The notes beneath the pieces were generated by a model. That model did not search any database and was not told the DNA's origin. It saw only the letters and a program-made list of their open reading frames with translations. DNA of 19,905 bases from an uncultured Anaerosolibacter sp. (GTDB taxonomy: Bacteria; Bacillota_A; Clostridia; Peptostreptococcales; Thermotaleaceae), in contig CALECF010000007.1 of NCBI GenBank assembly GCA_937948705.1, forward strand, positions 1-19,905, given 5' to 3'. Below are positions 14,873 to 19,905 of this stretch, piece by piece (the stretch's first letter is position 1; each line of letters opens with the position of its first letter). The position numbers and the translations under genes are program-made.

Positions 14873-17011
14873 GTGAATACAAAGATGAAGCTAAGAAGAA
14901 AATTATTCCTTATATTCCTGACCGTTTTGTTTATACAAAGCTCTACAATTGACGTATTTGCAAATGATACACGTTATACATATCTATATATTACACGAGA
15001 TACCGCATGGCCAGAAAAAGGTATTAACTATAAAGATATTATTGAAATCTGTGAGCTTGGTAACTATGGTTGGTATACTGTAGGAGAAGTAGTCATGACA
15101 CCCTATGGTTTACTTCAAATAACACAGATTGATTTTGATAATAAGGGAAGGTTAAGTAGTTTTTATGGTGTAAACAAAAATGGAACATCCTATTATGTAT
15201 CAAATCACTCGAATTACTCATTAGCAAACGGAAAAGTAAAAAGGATTACACCAAATTTTACAAATTCAAGTATGAATGTGCCTTCAGGAGTAACAGCACC
15301 TTATCCAAACAGTTATTTTCAGAACATAGAGAGCCAAGGGTGGCAAAAGGTCCATGATTTTGGTGTTGTCAGTAACTATGATGAAGGTACATGGGGAAAT
15401 AATCAAAAGCTAATTACCTATGTATCCCAATATTCTCACCATAGACAGTATGTGAGTGACCCCTACGCAATTTTTGGACCAGGAATTCTTAATATGAACA
15501 GAGCTACGAATATGGGGGATGGAAGTTATTCTGCTAATTACGGAGCCTATGGAAGTTATAATCCAAGACTGTATGAACACAAGGTAATTCTATTTTCGGA
15601 TAAATCAAACTATAGACTATATATAGGGGATGCTAGAATCGTAGATGGAAGAGGGGCTAATCCTTCAAATTCAGCCTCTCTAACTGGTGCAAACGAAGTA
15701 GCAATTAACTCTTCCGAGATAGATATTCCTGTTGGAAAAAGTTTTTCTGTACATACAATCTACACGGGTGCAACAACTGAAAGTCAATATTACGCCAGAG
15801 TATACAGACGATATAAAGGACAGGTAGCCAATGTGCAAGGTGTATCTGTTACACAAACAGGGTCAGATTCCTTTAGAGCTACAGCAAATGTAACCCATGC
15901 AGGGTTGCCAGAAGCTGAAGAGCATGGCCATGTATGGTCAACGAATACGGCTAATCTAACATATGAGCTTGCACCTAATAAAACAAAACTGGGGTGGAGA
16001 GATACTACGGGGCAATATAGCAGCAATATTACCGGCTGCCTACCAGGTGTAACTTATTATACTAGAGCCTATATTATTAATGAGCTAGGCATAACCTATG
16101 GTGCAATACAGAGCTTTAAGATCAATACCCCTCCATCTGTAACGATTACGGAACCTACTGCAGATCAATTTATAAATAAAGGCAATAACATTAATATTAA
16201 GGCCAACGTATCAGATGGAGAAGGCGATAACATCACATACAATATAAAAATAGGGACATCTCAAGGAGCCAGTAATCTATATAATGGTACGCCTAACGGA
16301 ACTATCACAAACACATTAGTAACCCATGCCTATAACACATCCGCCCTACCGTTAACATGGAATGGCGGGACTAACCGGTATGAGCAAAAAGTATTTATAC
16401 GAATTACAGCAAACGATGGCAAAGTAGGAGGGGAAACAATCAAAGATATTACGAGTATTGTTGGAAACTATAAGCCAGGAATCACCTTAACAGCAGGAAA
16501 AACCACTTCAAATTATGGTGAGACCTTGGAGCTAACAGGAAAGTCATGGGACTCCTTTGGCGGGAAATTGACCATAAGTACAAGTATTGGAGGAAAAAGC
16601 ATATCTACCACACTAAACACATCTCCTGCTACACAACCTGCAGCTGATAATTATACACTCAGATGGCAAGGCACCAATGTACCTGCAGAAGGAGAATATA
16701 GCAATATTGTGATCACTGTGTCTGATGAACATGGAGGAAGTAACAGCGTCACTTTAAGCAAGATTACCATAACGGATATCCTAAATATGATAAAAAGTAG
16801 GATACAGGAACATATTTTATTAGATTCAGGTAGTGATTTGAGATTCTTGATTATAGATACAGATACTAAAATTACAGAAACTCAACGAAACAATCAACTA
16901 CTAGAGCAAATCCGAACCATGATCAAAAATAGGGAAACCCATCTATTCTTTATCGGTAACGATAATGATACTAAAAATTACATCCAACGGTATTTAAAAG
17001 ACCTCAATTAG
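14873..17011 (+). CDS. Large exported protein (712 aa) with fibronectin-like and Ig-like regions
   Basis: A signal peptide ends near residue 30 (IDVFA, then NDT). The first ~300 residues are rich in Tyr, Asn, Gly and Ser and have no motif I know. Residues ~310-420 resemble the Fn3-like repeat found in many surface proteins: HGHVWSTNTANLTYEL then LPGVTYYTRAYIINELGITYG. Two Ig-like regions follow (NTPPSVTITEP and PGITLTAGKTT). The C-terminal ~75 aa (RFLIIDTDTKI, NNQLLEQI, HLFFIGNDND) look alpha/beta and echo the 1118-aa protein. The start is GTG 14873, 12 nt after AGGAGG (14855-14860); an ATG-TAA pair lies between. ATG 14885 is an alternative. No wall-anchoring signal is visible. Confidence 0.85.
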   Translation: MNTKMKLRRKLFLIFLTVLFIQSSTIDVFANDTRYTYLYITRDTAWPEKGINYKDIIEICELGNYGWYTVGEVVMTPYGLLQITQIDFDNKGRLSSFYGVNKNGTSYYVSNHSNYSLANGKVKRITPNFTNSSMNVPSGVTAPYPNSYFQNIESQGWQKVHDFGVVSNYDEGTWGNNQKLITYVSQYSHHRQYVSDPYAIFGPGILNMNRATNMGDGSYSANYGAYGSYNPRLYEHKVILFSDKSNYRLYIGDARIVDGRGANPSNSASLTGANEVAINSSEIDIPVGKSFSVHTIYTGATTESQYYARVYRRYKGQVANVQGVSVTQTGSDSFRATANVTHAGLPEAEEHGHVWSTNTANLTYELAPNKTKLGWRDTTGQYSSNITGCLPGVTYYTRAYIINELGITYGAIQSFKINTPPSVTITEPTADQFINKGNNINIKANVSDGEGDNITYNIKIGTSQGASNLYNGTPNGTITNTLVTHAYNTSALPLTWNGGTNRYEQKVFIRITANDGKVGGETIKDITSIVGNYKPGITLTAGKTTSNYGETLELTGKSWDSFGGKLTISTSIGGKSISTTLNTSPATQPAADNYTLRWQGTNVPAEGEYSNIVITVSDEHGGSNSVTLSKITITDILNMIKSRIQEHILLDSGSDLRFLIIDTDTKITETQRNNQLLEQIRTMIKNRETHLFFIGNDNDTKNYIQRYLKDLN

Positions 17012-17026
17012 AAGGCAGGTGAGAGA

Positions 17027-18883
17027 ATGAAAAAAACACTATTTACGATACTATTAGTATTTTGTCTAAGTATTTCAAGCTTTGCGATGCCATTAGAATC
17101 TCAATATGATAAATCTAAAGATGCAAAGAACATAGAAAACATCGTAAATTTTATATTAGGAGTCAACCAGAAAAAGGGGGATCAGGAAGGATTGATATAT
17201 CTTGTAGGGGATACCATAGATATTCAAATGCTCTTTGAGGATATAGAAAAGGACTATGAGGGCATTAGTCTGGTAGATAAATTACAGAAAAATGAAGAGC
17301 TTGATGATGAACAGAAAAAGCCCAAGGCAGGGACTTTACAAATTAAGTATGCCCATGATCCCAGTATATTTGATAATCCTGACACAAAACACGCAAAAGG
17401 AAATAACATTTTTAGAACGATAACAGATATGCAGGATCCTTACGTCATCCAAAAAGCATCAACTGGAATGCGGGGAGAATGGACAGTTATGATTCAAGGG
17501 GGAGACACTACAAAAAATGCCCCCTTTGACAAAATGGCTGAACCTAAAACTAGAACCTATAAGATCCATGAAGCGCCTGTGGCCATCATCAATAAGTTAG
17601 AAACCGCAACCCATATCCTCCTTACGGGCGCAGACAGCTATGATAGAGATTTTCGCAATTCACTTCCGAATAATGGGATTATCTCTTATGAATGGTTTTA
17701 TGAGTTAAGTGACGGAAGTTTTCATAAGTATCCAGAGGAAAAGCAATATATTTCCCTCCCAAGGATAATTGATGGGAAGGAGGTTAAGGCCTATACATTG
17801 TCAGTTACAGACTGCTACGGAGCAAAAGGCTCAACAAATGTGACTGGCGTGATTACTCCAAAACTCTTTGCCGAACTGCATCCGGAACTTACTAAATTTG
17901 ATATATTCGGTATAGGTATTCCAGCATCAGAAGAATTAAAAGTTACAGACATTATTACGATGCCCTATCAAATGGATAGCATTGATTTTGCCCTATACAA
18001 AGATGGGGTAAGAAAAACAAACTTAAAAACGATGATCGGTCCAGGGGATGTTGATTGGGTAGATGTAATGTACTATCACTGGAAGAACATACGTAATTAT
18101 ATGATCCCAGAAACATTACCAGATGATACTTATACAGCAAGAATTAGAGCTACTCAAGGGGCTTTAGTATTAGAAAAATCCTGGAATATTAAAGTAAATA
18201 CCCCAATTAATCTACAGCCATCCATGCCAGCTCTTGTAAGAACCGATGAGACCTATGATATTTTAGCTCAAACAACGAAGTATGCTAACAAGGTAGAGGT
18301 AACAGCTTTTAAAGGAACACCTTACCAGTCTGGTATTCTTAATTTAGATGGATCCATTTCAGGAGATATTTCAAACTGGATAAAACCCTTCAAAATTCCA
18401 AGCACGATTCCTGAGGGAATCTATACCTTCGAATTCAGAGCCACTACACCTAACGGAAATCAAGAAATTAAAACAGTTGAAGTTTATGTAGAAGCTTTAA
18501 AAGTAGAGGCATCTTTAAAGCCAAATCCAGCACTGGCTGGGGATGAGATTATTTTCACAGTTTATACAAAAGGTTATGTAGATCGTATTGAAATTGATGT
18601 AGATCCTGATATAATAGCTAAGGATGATAGAGTCGGAAAATATACCTACCCAACTTTAAAATTCAATGTAAACGGCGCAATCGATGAAAAAACAGATACA
18701 CTAAAATACATACTTCCACTAAAAACCGACCAGACCATCAGTAAAGACGATATACGGCTAAGAGATGAATATACCTTCATTGTAAGGGGATATCGAGGCA
18801 CGAATAGCAAAGAGGTTGAGTTAAAGCTTGATGTGAGAAGGTCGTTACTTGATCTACTGCGTCCTGGCGTAAAGACCAACTAG
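17027..18883 (+). CDS. Large exported protein (618 aa), beta-rich, unknown function
   Basis: The signal peptide MKKTLFTILLVFCLSISSFA is followed by MPLES, so cleavage is likely near residue 20. The mature part begins with a charged helical stretch (KSKDAKNIENIVNFILG) and then alternating beta-strand regions: ~180-265 PKD-like (APVAIINKLETATHILLTGA, SYEWFYELSDGS, LSVTDCYGAKGST), a middle domain (~275-385) and two Ig-like units near the C-terminus (~390-490 and ~490-605, the latter starting SLKPNPALAGDEIIF). No anchoring signal. It is the last of three exported genes in a row and is separated from the 712-aa gene by 15 bp. GGCAGGTGAGAG gives a good ribosome binding site. Confidence 0.85.
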   Translation: MKKTLFTILLVFCLSISSFAMPLESQYDKSKDAKNIENIVNFILGVNQKKGDQEGLIYLVGDTIDIQMLFEDIEKDYEGISLVDKLQKNEELDDEQKKPKAGTLQIKYAHDPSIFDNPDTKHAKGNNIFRTITDMQDPYVIQKASTGMRGEWTVMIQGGDTTKNAPFDKMAEPKTRTYKIHEAPVAIINKLETATHILLTGADSYDRDFRNSLPNNGIISYEWFYELSDGSFHKYPEEKQYISLPRIIDGKEVKAYTLSVTDCYGAKGSTNVTGVITPKLFAELHPELTKFDIFGIGIPASEELKVTDIITMPYQMDSIDFALYKDGVRKTNLKTMIGPGDVDWVDVMYYHWKNIRNYMIPETLPDDTYTARIRATQGALVLEKSWNIKVNTPINLQPSMPALVRTDETYDILAQTTKYANKVEVTAFKGTPYQSGILNLDGSISGDISNWIKPFKIPSTIPEGIYTFEFRATTPNGNQEIKTVEVYVEALKVEASLKPNPALAGDEIIFTVYTKGYVDRIEIDVDPDIIAKDDRVGKYTYPTLKFNVNGAIDEKTDTLKYILPLKTDQTISKDDIRLRDEYTFIVRGYRGTNSKEVELKLDVRRSLLDLLRPGVKTN

Positions 18884-18889
18884 GCACAT

Positions 18890-18925
18890 AAAAAAGGTTC
18901 TGGAGTATTTTCAGAACCTTTTTTT
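18890..18925 (+). terminator. Rho-independent terminator after the exported-protein cluster
   Basis: AAAAAAGGTTCTG (18890-18902) and CAGAACCTTTTTT (18912-18924) form a perfect 13-bp stem with a 9-nt loop and a run of seven T. The A-run before the stem means it could also work on the opposite strand. Confidence 0.92.
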
Positions 18926-18950
18926 ATATTCAAGAAAGGAGTGGATATTA

Positions 18951-19905
18951 ATGATGGGAAGAAGTCATTTTAAAATTGGTGTTCTAACTTATGCGATTGC
19001 AGCCACTGCACCAGCATATATGAGTCAAAGTGGGATGCAGCAAAACATAAGTCTTATCGGCATGTTGGCAGCGGGCATTGCTGCCTTGGCTGTGGATGCA
19101 GATTGTAATGATAGTAAAATTAATAGAATGAATCCAATAACCGGTACTGCAATAAAGGCTACCGAACTTATAGGAAAGACTATTCGAAAAATTGTCTTGT
19201 TTATTTTTACTTTTGGTGGAGGAGGTATACTGTTATACTATTCAAAGCAGATCTTGCCGCTGATAAAGAAGATACAACTTTTAGATATTGGAAAGCATGG
19301 ACCTGCTATCGTCTATGGTACTGCAGTACTGCTAATCATCCTAGGGATATTAGAATATAAAGGAGAAAGGATATTGAGAAAAGTCCCGTTAATAGGCCAT
19401 ATTTATATGGCGATATTGGGATGTATCCGCAAGAGTACAGCATTTCTCAAAAGGATTCTGATGCTCTTAATCTATGTGGGGGCTGGAGCCTGGATAATGG
19501 TATATAACTATAACTATCTGCAAGATCCTATGCTCTACATTATCGGGATCTTTCTTATATGTACCGCCGTATTCCCCCATAGAACCTTTCTCCATTCACC
19601 AGAAGGCCTGATTATGTTCTCGGCTGCTGCTGTTTATGTTGTAAAGAGTCTAGGGTTAGAGAGCCTAGCCTTTCCAATTATCATAGGCTATGCCAGCCAT
19701 TTATATCTAGGAGATATTTTTACCGCTGAAGGAATTCCCTTATCGAGCCTTCCAATTATCTTCAAAAAGACTGGACTGCATGGAATCTTCAAGAAGTTTA
19801 GAATATATAATATCATCTTTAAGCTGCTGGATAGGAGAATAGCTATACCACTTATGAGTACCGGTACCAAATGGGGGGCAATCTTCGAAGCAGCTTATGT
19901 ATTTG
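18951..19905 (+). CDS. DUF457/YdjM-like membrane metal-dependent hydrolase (3' truncated by window edge)
   Basis: The frame is open from ATG 18951 (AAGAAAGGAG upstream) through the last base, so only the first 318 codons are seen. The protein has a polar N-terminus (MMGRSHFKIGVLTYAI) with an early His, then DADCNDSKIN at ~residue 45, HRTFLHSPEG at ~205, and YASHLYLGDIF at ~245, the His/Asp landmarks of YdjM-type predicted metal-dependent hydrolases. Several membrane helices are seen between them (e.g. IVLFIFTFGGGGILLYYS, AIVYGTAVLLIILGI). Members are thought to act on membrane or lipid substrates; the reaction is not known. The canonical DIDH-type motif is altered to DADC. It starts a new transcription unit after a strong terminator. 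Confidence 0.75.
   Translation, partial: MMGRSHFKIGVLTYAIAATAPAYMSQSGMQQNISLIGMLAAGIAALAVDADCNDSKINRMNPITGTAIKATELIGKTIRKIVLFIFTFGGGGILLYYSKQILPLIKKIQLLDIGKHGPAIVYGTAVLLIILGILEYKGERILRKVPLIGHIYMAILGCIRKSTAFLKRILMLLIYVGAGAWIMVYNYNYLQDPMLYIIGIFLICTAVFPHRTFLHSPEGLIMFSAAAVYVVKSLGLESLAFPIIIGYASHLYLGDIFTAEGIPLSSLPIIFKKTGLHGIFKKFRIYNIIFKLLDRRIAIPLMSTGTKWGAIFEAAYVF

Noticed and set aside
11495..18883. Sortase (LPXTG) anchoring of the three exported proteins
   Set aside because: None of the C-termini has LPXTG, a hydrophobic helix and a basic tail; all end in ordinary charged sequence.
18890..18950. Possible LexA (SOS) box before the YdjM-like gene
   Set aside because: E. coli ydjM is LexA-controlled, but the only GGTTCT/AGAACC pair here is the terminator stem, and no GAAC-N4-GTTC is present.
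1..19905. CRISPR array, tRNA, rRNA, insertion sequence or attachment site
   Set aside because: I saw no regularly spaced repeat series, no cloverleaf, no transposase motifs and no paired terminal repeats. Mobile origin is therefore only a possibility.

Overview
The window is AT-rich DNA from a low-GC, spore-former-type Gram-positive, most likely class Clostridia. The evidence is strong AGGAGG/AAGGGG ribosome binding sites, many TTG and GTG starts, intrinsic terminators, signal peptides of Gram-positive type and an S-layer-homology (SLH) protein. Every gene I support is on the + strand. I cannot name a species. Nothing here (tRNA, rRNA, ribosomal or central-metabolism genes) marks core chromosome, so an accessory region or mobile element is plausible but not proven.

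Layout. (1) 2-697: the end of an unknown coiled-coil protein that enters from outside the window, a terminator, and a tiny two-helix membrane protein. (2) 743-4346: a TadZ/CpaE-like ATPase with an eroded P-loop, a membrane-anchored M23 peptidase, a second tiny membrane protein, a predicted nuclease of the MmcB-like family that seems to start at ATA, and a small protein with a Cys-rich tail. (3) 4401-9833: a compact Tad (type IVc pilus) core of TadA/CpaF ATPase, TadB, TadC, Flp-like pilin, two TadE/F-like pseudopilins, an HD-GYP phosphodiesterase and CpaB. (4) 9930-10322: a small protein joining a coiled coil to the DNA-binding 'Recombinase' domain of large serine recombinases without a catalytic domain, preceded by a candidate promoter and operator. 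(5) 10342-18883: an SLH protein followed by three large exported proteins (1118, 712 and 618 aa) rich in beta-sandwich-like regions. (6) 18951 to the end: a DUF457/YdjM-like membrane metal-dependent hydrolase, cut by the window edge.

How it fits together (inference). TadZ would place the machine at the membrane, CpaF would power TadB/TadC, and the Flp-like and TadE/F-like subunits would form a pilus or pseudopilus. The M23 enzyme would open the peptidoglycan, CpaB would act on the outer face, and HD-GYP would link the system to cyclic di-nucleotide signalling. The SLH protein and the three large exported proteins would be surface partners or cargo. No prepilin peptidase (TadV), TadD, sortase signal or secretin is visible, so those functions would have to be elsewhere or absent.
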